Assembly (NCBI GenBank): GCA_030272155.1
Contig: CP126203.1
Coordinates: forward strand, 2,170,001-2,234,000
From: Tetradesmus obliquus
Lineage: Eukaryota; Chlorophyta; Chlorophyceae; Sphaeropleales; Scenedesmaceae
DNA: 64,000 nucleotides
Direction: 5' to 3'
In this document: one piece after another, positions 46,953 to 59,188 of the stretch
Layout: each line of letters starts with the position of its first letter
How positions within the stretch are numbered: the stretch's first letter is position 1
Translations under genes and position numbers: made by a program
Notes under the pieces: generated by a model
The model's database searches: none
Told to the model about the DNA's origin: nothing
What the model saw: only the letters and a program-made list of their open reading frames with translations

Positions 46953-48272
46953 TGTGACCAGAAGTGCTGCCATGAGCAGCAGCAGGAATTGCATGATGAG
47001 CGCCTCCAGCTTGAAACGGCAGCGGCGGCAAGGATTAAGCACGCGCTAATAGCTGCAGCAATCAGCCATAATAAGTGTTTCCACTTGGCCCAGCACACCA
47101 ACATCAGCCTGCCACAGCATATGATGTGATCATCATGTGATCATCATGTGAACATCATGTGATCATCATGAAATCAACATGTCTGGGCCAGGGTGTGACA
47201 CATGTACCACGCAGCAAGCTCTTGACAATGATCACAGCAGCAGCAAACTCTCGACAATGCCATAGCATGAGGAGCTGATGTGCGTCTGTTTCACTTTGCA
47301 AGCCGAGCAGATGTCTCGTTGCCAGCCAAATATTTCATTCCCACCTGTTGGCGTTGGTGCCTGAGCCGCTCTTGAGGCGGCAGTGCCAGAAGTTCTTCAC
47401 GGCGGTGTTGCTGCGCCCCGGCAGCAGCAGCTTGGCGATGGCTGCGGCAGCACAACAGCAGGCTTTGTGTTGAGCAGCTTGTTACAGGTTCAGCAGATTG
47501 CTTGTTGTAGACACATGGTGCAGGTTTCATGCAATGCACTGCCAGCTGCGGCTACCAGGGGCACCAGCTTGGCAGCATTGACTGTACCAGCTGAGAAGCA
47601 GAGCTGCCTGAATCAAAGCAGAGGAGCAGGGCATCTTTAAACAGTACAGATTTAAGCTAACACATGGGCAGTTTGCTGCAGTGGCTTACCCAGCCAGTTG
47701 TTGCCCATCTCCCGCTGCGCCTGCACGATTACTGCTGCCTCCCACTCAGTGAAAGGCTCGAGGTGGGGGTGCTTCACATCAGGGCGCAGGTACGTCCTCC
47801 ACCTGCAATACAAACAGTGTGGAAGCACAAGGGGTTATACCAATAGTGATTATCAATGCTAAGATACCATAAATACAGTCATCCTGCTGTCTCTGCAGTG
47901 ATGGGGCGGCAGCTGCTGCTTGGAATTGAGCAGCAGCAGCAGCAGCAGCAGCGCACCTGTGGCTGCAGCCTTTGCCTGTGCGCCCTGGCAGCCCATTGGC
48001 CACCATGTTCCATCGCTTCTCGCCATAACGTTCGACGAGAGAGATCAAGATGGCATCCTCCTGCAAGCAAGCGCAGTGGCTTGTCAGGCATGCCGTGCCG
48101 TGCTACGTTGCGTGTTGACCTGTAGTGCCATGCTTCGCAAACAGCCAGCTGCTGCTCCCACGACTGTCAAAGTTAAAGGATCTCCGTTTTCATAGAATAC
48201 ATGTCTCGTTTTGAGCCGCTTTGAACGCACCTCCGCCGTCCATGGAAGCCTTGTCTGAGCTTCGTGGGACAT
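43059..48272 (-). CDS. R2R3-MYB transcription factor B
   Basis: Six exons: 48272-48231, 48060-47957, 47802-47690, 47441-47345, 46900-46789, 46352-43059. They total 3,762 nt (1,253 residues) in frame. Repeat one: PWTAEEDAILISLVERYGEK, then VANGLPGRTGKGCSHRWRTYL. Repeat two: PFTEWEAAVIVQAQREMGNN, then AIAKLLLPGRSNTAVKNFWH. The first exons match MYB A in length (42 against 45, then 104, then 113 against 82+31), so the two are tandem paralogues. The last exon of 3.3 kb codes about 1,097 residues of His/Gln-, Ala- and Ser-rich sequence with islands such as DDDVADFESFQPSGVDFKVS and PRVRYSCDDPYDETYVPAGM that may be functional modules. It ends DDCLSFWKV. Role beyond DNA binding is unknown. Confidence 0.88.
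46752..46951 (+). repeat. Two CAG tracts flanking MYB B exon 5
   Basis: CAG runs (CTG on the sense strand) at 46752-46780 and 46909-46951 lie directly after the donor and directly before the acceptor of exon 5. Confidence 0.85.
47119..47175 (+). repeat. Short direct repeat ATGTGATCATC
   Basis: Four imperfect copies of a 12-bp unit (GTGATCATCAT, with variants) in the intron between MYB B exons 4 and 5. GTGATCAT is itself partly palindromic. Confidence 0.8.
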
Positions 48273-48782
48273 AGGGACCTCTTATGGCCCCTGTCCTAAA
48301 ACACTATCGGCTAAAGGTGCTTAAACGATTTGGTGAGGCTTTGCTTTCACTGTGTCCAGCAACACGCCCACTATCCGTTTCCGGCCTTCCAATTCTTTGG
48401 CAAAGGCGGGCTGGAGAAACTGCAGACTTCTGGCGCAGTCAAGCTGCCAAAATGATTTTTGCTGTTGTTCTACAGAGTATCAAATTTGCTGAAGCACAAG
48501 CAGAACTACGGTGCTTGAACCAAAACAGCTTCGTTTCGACGTGTCGCTGAGCACTCCGTGAACAAACAGCGCACTGAAACAACAAAGAAAGATAAATTAA
48601 TGTCAGGGAATCCAAATGCTTTTAGTTTGCGTGGTCATCAGCCCGGTCCCTGATGCCAGAAACGCCTTGAACCCTCATGCTCGGCATCGTCACCCCACGA
48701 GTGACTGCATAAAAAATTCCATTGACAAACACAAAAAAACTTCTTACATCTTGAGCATGTCTTTAATGTGAGGTTGTGGTCG
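48273..48782. other. Divergent intergenic, MYB B / secreted protein 1
   Basis: 510 bp shared between the start of MYB B (-) and the first secreted-protein gene (+). An A-rich element, CATAAAAAATTCC, lies at about 48707-48720, some 65 bp before the ATG at 48783, and may be a TATA-like box. Nothing else is seen. Confidence 0.4.
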
Positions 48783-50466
48783 ATGGGGGCAATGAGTTGC
48801 TTCTGGGTGGCAGCACTGCTGCTCGCGCTGCACAGCGCTGCTGCAGTCGGCCCCGGCAGCGACATGGATTCTTGGATGTCATCAATGATAGCAAAAGCAC
48901 CCAAGGTGGCGAAGTTCAACTCGACGCCCTCTACGCTAGCATGTACGTGAGGCACTACATGCATGCGGGTAGGGGACCGTGGGTGTGACGGTCACGTACG
49001 GCGAAGGTGCCGGGTGACTCGAGCAGCTGCATGTATGGTTATGGTTAGCGAGCATGTAATAAAAGCGTTAACTAACCTCCCATGCATGCTTTGACAGCCA
49101 TGTATGATGCAATATGCTGAAGAAGCATGCTTTTGCTGTCGCTGCTGCTTTCGCTGCTGCTGCTTCTGCTGCTGCTGCTGCTGCTTCTGCCGCTGCACTT
49201 TTACTCCCCGCTTGCGCAGACATCACCACTACAAAGGTCACTGCATGCTCTTTCTCAAGCTCTTATGCTACAGCAGGAGGCAGATCAGCCACCAGCAACC
49301 TTATGAAGGCACGCACCTTCAACTTGGCAGCAAGCACCTGTGCCGATGCAGTGTCAGATGCCTTTGCAGATTCCTGCAAGGGCAGCAACGTCATCAGCAG
49401 GATCTCGACAGCTAGCACGACATGTGGAAATGCCATGGCGGGTGTGTTTGTGCAGCAGCTGTCAGCCGCGACATCAACAGACAATGCACGCGCCTGCTCC
49501 ATGGGCTGTGCACTCGCAGAGACAGGCGGCGCTGCAGTGGCATCTGCAGCAGGTGATGCAATCCTGTCTGTACTCGGCAACTGTGGAGCAGTCAGCGGAT
49601 GGATGAAGTCAGGGCAGTTGGCAGCATCTTTTGTGGACATAACAACCAAGGCGTTCTCCCATGCATGTACATTTGGCAAAGGCGGCGCTCACAACCAGGG
49701 TGTCATCCTCTCAAAGACCATTGCGCAGTCCCTTTCCAAGGTTTTGACGCAGGTTGTTGGCCAGGCGTGCAGCTGCAGGCAGTCTTGCAACTGCCCACCA
49801 CTACCTGAGGGATTGGAATATGAGGACCAGGCATTCTCTGAGTCTGTTGGGAAGGTTGTATCAGGCCAGTTTGCAGCGCAGCAGACTGTGGCAGATGCAG
49901 CCGGCTTGTTGTGTGACGGCAAAAGTGTGCAAAGTGCTGCTAAGAAGGTGCTGGAAGTCACAACAGAGACAATTGTGGATGGCTTGCAAGTCATGAACAT
50001 GGATAGTAAGGCTGAAGGGAAGTTTGCATCTGCATGTGGCATAATGTACAACAAGCAGGCTGCATTTTCCATTGCCATGGCATCCTCCCAACTCCTTGCG
50101 AATGCGTTTTCACTTAACTTCAACAAGACGTGCGGCGGAATCGGCTTTGCAGCCGTTACAGGACTCGCCAAGTCGAGTGACGCCGCGCTATGGATGGTAG
50201 ACCGGCTCAGTGTGAACTGCAATTTGAATGGTAGGAACTTCACACGGTCCCTTGTGAATGATATTGTGAAGGATTCACCGTACGGCAATGCAGTGCATGA
50301 TTCACTGCAGGGAGTGGTGAATACATGCGGCTGCAAGGACCGCTGCTGGTGTGGCACGCCCTCAGCCACATGCAAGCCGCAGCTAACGTGCCCTGCTTAT
50401 CAGCTCGGGGATGCAGAAGTAGAGGTCAGCAGCAGCGGCAGCAGTAGAAAGCTAAGGTTTGTCTGA
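48783..50466 (+). CDS. Secreted Ala/Cys-rich protein 1 (unrecognised family)
   Basis: Two exons, 48783-48942 and 49220-50466, give 468 residues in frame. Exon 1 codes a signal peptide (MGAMSCFWVAALLLALHSAA) and the first mature residues. Its donor is the strong GTACGTGAG, in phase 1 as in the two best paralogues. Exon 2 is a chain of short Ala/Ser/Val helices with regularly spaced single cysteines (for instance TCADAVSDAFADSCKGSN). A Cys cluster, CSCRQSCNCPPLPEGLEYED, lies in the middle and CGCKDRCWCGTP near the end. It lacks the second intron of its paralogues. A signal peptide and even cysteine content suggest a disulfide-bonded extracellular or wall protein; the function is unknown. Translation from an ATG at 49114 in the intron would also give a hydrophobic leader fused in frame. 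Confidence 0.8.
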
Positions 50467-51725
50467 CCTTCTGACTGAAACAGTTTTGGTGGTGAGAGCT
50501 AGTTTAGCATTTTACACTTAATGCTGTTGCAATTCTCGACAGCCGGGCTGTGAGCTGCGATTGTGGGTGGTGCAGGTGTATGGTCCTGCAGAGCAATATA
50601 CATATGCGTCTAGTAAGCTGTGAGTTGGTAGATTGGCACATGTGATTCTGGCGGCATCTGGCGTGTCATGCATTCAGGGTAGGGGTTGCGTAGGCAGCAG
50701 CGGGTAGTAGGCATCAGCAGCAGCACCACGTCTAGCCGACATCCACTGCATTGTATACTGGAGCGTCTAATGATACATCAAATTAAATGTCAAATACATG
50801 CATGCAGCAGAGTGTGTTGTGTTCATTGATTGCAGCCAACGGCAGCTACTTTCTGGTCATCCACATTGATTTGATCGCGTTTAGCAGAACACTATGACGT
50901 AGTGCACAGTGTGCACCCCTGTGGTTGCTGCCAGCAGCACATAGCCTATGTGCCTGTAGTAGAGAATGTGCAGGGCAAAAACGGCTGGGCTGGCAACACA
51001 ACTCAGTGACGGCTGCTGCTACTCCTGCCTGCATTGTGTTGAGTCAGCACTGCCGCCCAGGCCGCAGGCTGCAGTCTTTGTCTCGGGATGCTCTGCAGGC
51101 TGCAGTCTTTGGCTCATGTTGCTCTGCAGTTGTTTCCAACTTTCAACCAAAGTCGCCTGCAGCTTCTTTCAGAGTTTGTGCAAATTTTGATGAAGGCAGC
51201 CGGCCGCTGCGTCTGCAGGGTGTGTTCTTGCTCTATGGCTGCCCTGCAAGTGCTTCTCTGTTAGTGATTAGGTTGACAGGGCAACATCTGCTGCGCTGCC
51301 GGCAGCAGCATACCCAGGAGCATACCGGTCGTGCCAAGGTCCAAGTTACAACAACAGAATACATTGTCAGACGCTGCATTTGCGCGACAGGAAGCTATTT
51401 GAAAATCAACAACTGCAACGATCAAGTTGCCGCGCCAGACATACTGACGTGCAATGCGGAAACACACCACCCTGGAACACGAAGCGCTTGCCCCTTGTCC
51501 AACATTATGAACCATGCCCATTCCTAGTCCCCATGTGTGAGGCGCAGCAAAAACTCTTGCGGACTGCGGTATGTGATGTTTGTGCCTGTCCTCATGTCCA
51601 CATGCTTTGATGTGCATGATAAGACTTGACTCTGTGCTCTACTGTTGCAGCAATCTGCTGCAGCAACATCCGGCTGCTACTATCTCAACTATCGAGTCGG
51701 CATACATGCTGCATGCTGCTTGTGA
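50467..51725. other. Convergent intergenic region
   Basis: 3' flanks of secreted proteins 1 (+) and 2 (-). GCAGGCTGCAGTCTTTG is repeated at about 51064 and 51097. No gene is supported. Confidence 0.5.
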
Positions 51726-54259
51726 TTACACAAATCCGCAGGCGTTGACTGCCGGCATGGCCTTGAAAGCCTTGCGGATGTTCTTCTCATTGGCAGGGTC
51801 CAGCTTCACCAGCCGAGCAAATAGGCCTGCAGGCAACATGAAGGGACACAGCGCAAGCAGGACAAGGCAGGTTGCAGCAGAGCTGTTGCAGTGGTGACGG
51901 CAGGTGCTTGGTGACATTGCAAGCAGAATATGTGCCAAAGGCTGGCTATTCGAGGACATGCAGTGCACAGATACTCTGCTGGCTGTCTACTTGTGCCGAT
52001 GCTGCAGCAGTTGCTGCGCTTGCTTCTGCTGTCAGCGCGCTGCTTCTCCCTTGTGCAGGCTGCGCTCAAACACTAGCTACTGTATTGTCTATCAGCAATC
52101 TCCCAAGCTCCCTTGCACTCACTCTTTGCAAAGGCCTTTGGTGCCTCACACCCATTGAAGGTGATGGTGTAGTCAACAGCAGACAGCAGGCTTTCAAGCA
52201 GCTTGTCGCTGTGCTTTGCAGAGTCCAGCTGGGCAAAGGCAGCAACGAATGCATTGCTCAGCTGCCACTGCTCCTTCTCTGTACCAGCCTTCGTGATGGC
52301 TGCTGTGTATACATCTTGCACAGCCTCCTTGGGAATGCCTGCAAGTAACACAACAAGAGATGAAACAGCAGGCTTTGGCCTGTTTGGGGGACAAACCTGA
52401 CGTTAGACTTCCGCTCGCTGCTGCTGCTGCTGCTGCCAGCGCTGCTGATGCAAAGCGTTTGGCAGTCACATGATTGCCACCTGCTGCATCTACCACACCC
52501 CAACCTGCAGCTATCCATCATACTAGCATCCTGAGCACCCACCAAACTGTGTGGAGGCTGCAACTGCGCTTGCAAAGCTGCAACCGTCTTTCACAGCCGC
52601 CGTCACCAGCGCATATGCTGCTGCAGCCACCGGCGCTGACTTGTCCAGCCGGCAGGCAGATGACGTCACTAACGACAGCCCAACTGCAGAGGCTGCCTGC
52701 ATGCGCCTTGTGCAAGGAGATGTTGGCGGGGGTAGGTTGAAGACAGGGGAGTCTTTGAGCTTGGAGAAGCGCCGCACCCAGCAGGTGTTGCCGCTTTTGA
52801 GGGCACTTGTGAGGAAGTGTGCTGAGAGTCCGGGGTTGGATTCCTTGATCGAGAAGTAGACAGCTGCGCAGGGCAGTTGCGAGGGCAGTTGTGCAGGCGT
52901 CAGGAGTTATAACAGCTGGACCTGTGTAAGCACGTGCTACCTGCAAGCGTGGTCTGTACATAAGCTGCTCCTGCTGCTCCTGCTGCTTGTCCTGCTGTTC
53001 AGCTGCTGCTGTTCACATCCCATCTTCTGCTCAATCAGGCATGAGCTCAACACAGCCTTGGCGCTCAGTGGCATGCAACACATCCAAAGTTGATAAGCTG
53101 CTCTTGCTAGGCAGCTGCTGCTAATCATTGCAAGAGGCAGTCTATTTTACAGGCAGTGACGACAGCAAAAGGGTTGCTCCGCCACTCACTTGCAGCAGCG
53201 TCAGTTGCCGCACTGCAGCTGACATCCAGCGCCAAGTCATTGATTGCCTCAATTGTCTGGTTTGTGAGCGCCTCTGCGGCAGTGCCTGACATCGATGCTA
53301 GCGCATTGCCCAGAGCAGATGCGACGCCAATCGTCTTGTTCTTTGAGTCGGCTACTGTCAAGGTCTCAGATATGATCTGAGCCATTTGCCCCTTGCCGCT
53401 GTCATCAGGCCCTGCATGGAGCAGCCAGGCAGTCAACAATGGCATGCGCTGAGGTGCCACAGTGTGCAGAGGAGGAAGATGAGGTGGTGCTGCTGCTGCT
53501 GCTGCCGCTGCCACTGCCACTGCCGCTGCCAACTAGCATTCCAGGCAGCCAGTGCTAGTTGTGGGCTGAGTTGTCACAGTGTGCAGAGGAGGAGGTGGTG
53601 GTGGTGGTGCTGCTGCTGCCGCTGTCGCTGCTGAGTAGCATTCCTGATCTTTCACTTGCGTTACAGAAAAGCAGGTTGGCGAGCTGTGCCTGGGCTGCTG
53701 CTGAGTGTCTCGAGAAAGGCAAGTGCTTTCAAGGAACACATGCTGTCCTTGAAGTCGTCCATGCCTGGCAAGCAGCAGCAGCTGTACAAGCAGCAGCAGT
53801 AGCTGAGCAGCAGTGAATGCACAGAACATTCTGTGCGCTGCCGCTGCTGCACCGAGCCTGCTGCTGGCAGTCTTTCTGCTTCAGCTACCTGCTAAAGCAG
53901 TAGCTCCAACTGACAATCCCGCTCCAAAAGCCTGTAGATCGCCATCAGCAGCTGCAGAAGCCACTGCTCTGGCTGCCCCCTCGATATCCCCATTGCAGGA
54001 CGTCAGCACTACCATGGAAACAGCGAGTCCTGCTGCAGTCCGTTGCTTCTCCGGCAACTGACCACATATGTCCGGGCAGAATCCTGCAGGAAGCAGAAAA
54101 CGTGCTGAGTTCGAAGCTCCCGCCTCGAGCGCACTCACTACCATCGTGGTGCACGCACGCACCTGTCAGCTCTGATTCATTATTGGCAAAGCATAATCGA
54201 GAAGATACTAAACATACTGCCAGCAGCAGACAGAAACAGACGTTGTGTCTGCGCTCCAT
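51726..54259 (-). CDS. Secreted Ala-rich protein 2 (divergent relative)
   Basis: Eight exons: 54259-54163, 54083-53889, 53700-53656, 53411-53190, 52863-52778, 52696-52543, 52338-52081, 51826-51726. They total 1,158 nt (385 residues) in frame. A signal peptide (MERRHNVCFCLLLAVCLVSS) is followed by CPDICGQLPEKQRTAAGLAV, then Ala/Ser/Leu helices with scattered cysteines (DVSCSAATDAAAS, TSSACRLDKSAPVAAAAYAL). The end is KAFKAMPAVNACGFV. Composition, cysteine spacing, the signal exon and the first-intron phase 1 resemble proteins 1, 3 and 4, but there is no clear C-x-C-K cluster, so the kinship is tentative. Six of seven introns are phase 1. It shares a short divergent promoter region with protein 3. 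Function unknown. Confidence 0.65.
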
Positions 54260-54599
54260 TGCCAGCTACCCCACCGCGCCTTTAACTGCAGAAGTGCCAA
54301 ATGCCTGTGTGACGAAAAATAATAAAACTTCCGTTTTTTTTTAATGTTACAACCTTGCCACATGCCCTGTACAGCCCAATTCACATCGATCAAACATCTG
54401 ACACACCAAGAACCCCGCGCACATCACCGACGGCAAGTTGCTCGTCACACCGATATATTGCATCTCCTTATCAATTTACGCTTGCACGCAGCTCTGTGAG
54501 GCTTCTTCTGCTTCGCAGGGTTCGCTGCCACCAAAACATAGTGCCCTGCCTGCAATTCAGACATTGCATTGTGCGTTGGTTCATATTTGTTTGTCCACC
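54260..54599. promoter_or_regulatory. 340-bp shared divergent promoter region
   Basis: Start codons of secreted proteins 2 (-) and 3 (+) lie only 340 bp apart, so both promoters must fit here or overlap. The stretch is A+T-rich in the middle (AATAATAAAACTTCC then a T-run, 54319-54345), and GATATATTGC lies at about 54450. The protein 3 start has a good context (CCACCATGG). Confidence 0.5.
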
Positions 54600-56280
54600 A
54601 TGGGGTGGCGCCCCCTTGCCGGGCTGGTGCTGCTACTCGCCTGCGCAGTACTGCTGGGTGGTGGAGCAGCAGATGCGGCCGACCCCATCGTGACTCCCAC
54701 AGAAATAAACACGTGTAGTAATTCAAGTGAGTGGTTTAATTAATAGTTGGTCAGCATCAGCGATGAACAGCATCTTCCCTGATGTCCCTCGCAGTGTCCT
54801 CCCGCCCTCGCGCCAGATGCGCCAAAGACAGCAGCTGCTTGAGCACCTGCCCGCACATTGTTTTTATTATCTAATGTAAAAGACTATTCAAACGTTTGCT
54901 TGCTCATGCGTGATGCTCCTGCAGGCACCGACACGGCCCCACAGATCTCGCGAGTGCAGACCTGTGCCAGGGCCTCGGTCACGGGCTATGGCGTAGGCAG
55001 TGCCTTCTCCTTCGCATCTTCTCAAGCATCAGTGCTTCGAGTGGCATCTGCGGCATGTGGAGACGCAGTAGCTGGCTCCATCGGCGACCTGTGTGCTGGA
55101 GCAGACCCGATGGCAACAATCTTTTCTATGGCACGCACCTGTGCCACTGCCATGGCTGCTCTCTACACAAAAGCCATCACATCCAGCGCAGTGTATGACA
55201 TGTCTCCAACCTCAATCGAGGGCAACGTGACAAAGGAAGGTATGCTGCAGGCCTGCGGCAGCGGCTGCGCCAACGCACAGGGCTCAGCGGAGGCTTTTGC
55301 GCAAGCGGCTGCCTGCGGCGTCGCCGTCGCCACCGACAACTGCATCGCCGCAACCACGCACGTCAAGACGCGCGCCTTCTCCCGTGCATTCGTCAAGAGC
55401 ACAGCTGACTCCTGGGGCAAAGCCTGCACCCAAGGCATCGGCGCAGTCAACTCTGGCGGCGAAACCATCGCTGTGACAGCTGCAGCATCCGTCGCCAAAG
55501 CCATGGCCTCCGTTGCGGCCCAGGCCTGCGCCAACTGCCCAACCTGCAAGTGCAAGAAGCTGCCACTGTCATTCAACTGGAACGACGCCGGCGACTTTTC
55601 AGACGCCGCAGCAACCATCACAGCTGGGCGCATCGGTTTGGCACGTGCAATCGCAGACGCTACCACCAACTTCTGCGCTGGAGACGGTACTATGCAGAGC
55701 GCCAAGACGCATGCACACACACTGATGAATACCCTGGCTGATCTAGTGGTGGCTGGTCTGGGTGCAGTGAGGGGCTTTGCTAATGCAGTCGGCAAGGATG
55801 CTTGGGCCTGCGGCAGCGGCAGCCTTGTCAGCGATCTCACGGTGAGGCGCGCTGCTGCTGCATGACTTCTGGCTTGTATAACAGCACTGCACAGCACATT
55901 TCAGCACAGCAGCGCTGAACTGCCAAGCAATGACCAGGTTGTAGCAGTGACCAGTGTGCGTGGGAAGCTAAATGCTGACAGTGGCTGAGCAGGGGAGTCA
56001 CAGCTTGCCCTGTCAGCATTGATCCTGCAGAGGTGATGCGGTGCAAGCTTCTGTGCTGCTTTGTGTGCTGCTGGTAGCTGTTTAGCGTCAGGTTGTGTGG
56101 CCGGCATCAGTCAGGGACAGTTGTTCAGCGTGCTTAGGAGCGACATGCACATCATCTGCGGCCGCTGCTGGCGCATGTTCCACCACCCGTCGCCAGCCAC
56201 AGCAGTCCATCATACGCACCTGCTGCATTCAAAAGCAGATCTGCTGCTGATGCTCAGCCCGTGCTCATACCTTGCTATGC

Positions 56281-56312
<32 letters not shown>

Positions 56313-56775
56313 GCAGGCCATCAAGGACGTGTCCGCCGAGGTCTTTGCAGATGCAGCTGGTGTCGTCTTCAACAGCTGGTGCCCCAAAGCCTCCGCCAAG
56401 CTCAGCCAGATGGAGCTGCTCACCTCAGAGACCCTGCAGCACATCGTGAACAAGGCAGTCGAGCGATGCACGCAGCGCGACGGCAGCGGCGGAGACCGGC
56501 AGCTCATCAGCACCATCATCACCGGCAACAAGCCCTTCATCAAAAACATTGCGGAGGCGCTAACCGAGGCTAAGTCCTGCGGCTGCAAGTCCTCAAAATG
56601 CTTCTGGTGCAGTGCTGGGCAGGAGCTGCCTAACCCGCCTGCTACAGTGGCCCCCAAGCCAGCAGCAGCACCAGCAGCAGCAGCAGCAGCGCCTGCTGCG
56701 GCACCAGCGGCTGCTGCTACCGCAGCGCCAAAGCCAGCAGTGGCGATTGGCCCAAAGCTTCCAGGGGCAGCCTAG
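54600..56775 (+). CDS. Secreted Ala/Cys-rich protein 3
   Basis: Three exons, 54600-54726, 54925-55841 and 56317-56775, give 500 residues in frame. Signal peptide: WRPLAGLVLLLACAVLLGG. Exon 2 starts TDTAPQISRVQTCARASVTG and aligns by eye along its length with exon 2 of protein 4 (917 against 914 nt). Shared features are CAGADPMATI, the ACGSGCANAQGSAEAFAQ block, the Cys cluster ANCPTCKCKKLPLSFNW and FCAGDG. Exon 3 holds CGCKSSKCFWCSAG and ends in an Ala/Pro-rich tail ([20 protein letters not shown]), as in wall-associated proteins. Intron 1 is phase 1 and intron 2 phase 0, both as in protein 4. A CTG run ends at the acceptor of exon 3. Likely secreted and disulfide-bonded; function unknown. Confidence 0.85.
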
Positions 56776-58831
56776 GCTGATGATGCTGTAGGGTAGCTGC
56801 ATGCTGCATGTAGGGCAGATTGTTGTGTCAGGTAGCTGTCTTGTGCTGTAGGTTTAGTTGAGGTGCGAAACAGGCTCTGTAGTCAGTGCAGGTGTGTTTG
56901 CAGGGTTGCTGCATTGTTGTTGTGCTTCTGAGGCGTCGATGGAGAGACGTGCAGGTCAAAGCGGATCACAGCGCGCGTGTTTGTGACACTTGGCCTATGG
57001 AGGATGAAAGCCACTGCGGTGTTGCAGGAGCGGCCCATCAGGTCTTACTTGGTAGTGATATGGTGATCTGGCTTTTACATTATCATCAAGCCACTTGCTG
57101 CTGTGCATGTAGTATACAGGCAGTAGGTAGATAGGGGCATACCATCAATACAACCTTATACTTGTTACAGTTGGGTGCTGCTTTGTTGCACCTCTGTACC
57201 TCAATATCTTATCATGTAGCCATGACAGAGCCGTTGCCTGCGTGCTGGCAGGCAGCCGTGCTGCTGTTGCTGTCAGAAGACCTTTTAGGCAGATCATGGG
57301 GGTATTTGAGCGCGGCTGCAGCCAGCTGCAGTTGTCTCAATATGGTACATCTACATTTCAATATTGATTGAGAGCTGGCGACATGGCAGCACATGTTTAG
57401 TGATTGCACACCTGTCTGTTGCTGTTGTTGTGCTCAAGTAGCAGGCACCCCGCAGCATCAGCGCTGACCATGCTCTTTGAAGGTTTCTGCTGGGTTGACA
57501 CCCTGCAGGAAATGGTTTGACAGTGAGGCTTGCACAGCATGAGGAGAAGCCTCATCTCCCCAGGCCAGTGCTGTTGCTGTTGCACACTTATTATTAGAAA
57601 AACAGCGCACTCTACCCGTGCCAAACTGTCCTGCGACTTGCTTTCACTGTGGAATAACACCAGAAATAACACGCCCTGCTTAGCGCCTTCAGTTTTTGCC
57701 CCCACAGCTGGCCCTGCTGTTTTGTAGCTGCCGCAAGGCAGTGCCCAGGTTTACTTTCTGCCTAATTATATGACTCCAAAGGACTTGTTGTTACGTATTT
57801 GTCTGCTGCCTTGTTGTGCTGTTGGGCTGGCTGCATCACCCCATTCATTGTGCAACCTTTGACCAGATTTGTGGTGGTTGTGTATGGCTGCAGTGCTGCA
57901 GCTTGTCTCAGCGCAGTGGCACAGACCCTTGCGCATTGCGCTGTTGTTACTTATGCATTATACTTTGACCATTGTTGACACAGCTACACTTGGGTAAGCA
58001 TGCTGACCAGGCTGCTTGGTTTGGTCAGGCGTGGCACACTGCTTGCAGCGTGTGACTCGATACAGCGCTAACAGCTGTGAATGAACAACGTGTATGGTGC
58101 AGCTGCCATAGCCTAGTGCGCTGTTGGCATGGGGCTATTGCCGTACAGGCGTGCATGCCATGTAACTTCACAACTGCATTCTCACTGCGGTGCGTTCTTC
58201 TGTGTGTTGCTGCTCAGTGTACTGCCAGAAGCAGCGGCACTGGAAATGCGGAGCAAGATGTACACAGAAACAGCAGAACCGCGCGCTGCTAAGCCTCCCG
58301 TCATGCTCATACAGCAACATGTGCAATCCTGTGCGTAAACTGGAGTTGCCTGTGCAGGAGGAGGAGCATGCTCTCTTGCACAAATAGCAACGTGTCAAAT
58401 CATTTAGGGCCCCACACCACCTGTGCACTTTCCGTGCACTTTCCAATATCTATCATAGTGCGTAAAGCAGTTGAACGGCTGGACGGTTGCACCTATACTG
58501 CGGGCCTGCTGGCAGTACAGCGCGTGTGGAAGACTGTCCTGACGCACAGCTGCTGGGAGCTGCAGCGCATCAGGGTGATCTTGTACTGTCTATGTCAGGT
58601 TATGCAGCGCATTCAGTGACTTCTACGGCCGCTGCAGATCAAACTGACATGTTTGTCGGGCAGCAGGTGCTCAAGGACGGGAGAGAGCCAACAGCAATCA
58701 CGTACAGCTTGCGATGCTGGGTCAGCAGATCATGTGACAAGTCGCATCACGCATTGCCAAGTTCAGCTCCAAGAATAAATGATACACTAGTTGCCGTCGT
58801 AAAACAAACCGAATTTTCCAGCGACTTGATC
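56776..58831. other. Intergenic between secreted proteins 3 and 4
   Basis: 2 kb on which I find no supported gene or repeat of note. Short open frames have no protein character. The end should hold the promoter of protein 4. Confidence 0.5.
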
Positions 58832-59149
58832 ATGAAGCAATTGCTGTGCGCTTCTTTGCTGCTGCTCGCAGCAGCCTCATGCAGCTGCCAGCTCTTCGAT
58901 CCTTTCGCGTTGTTTAAACAAGCTCAGGCACCGTCGTTTACGGTTACGTATGATTCAAGCTCGCAGGACCAAAGCAACGATGCCTGCACTGGCGCAAGTG
59001 AGTGAATGCGCGCCACTTGCTAGGCGGTACATCGCGCGCGTGCATGCTTTACAGAAGCTGGAGCAGCTATCGATGTCTGTGATATCTTTATAGTCCTAAT
59101 AGCGTTCTGGGTAGCACTTGTGGCGCCGAGAAGGAAGCAGCAAGACAAG

Positions 59150-59188
<39 letters not shown>

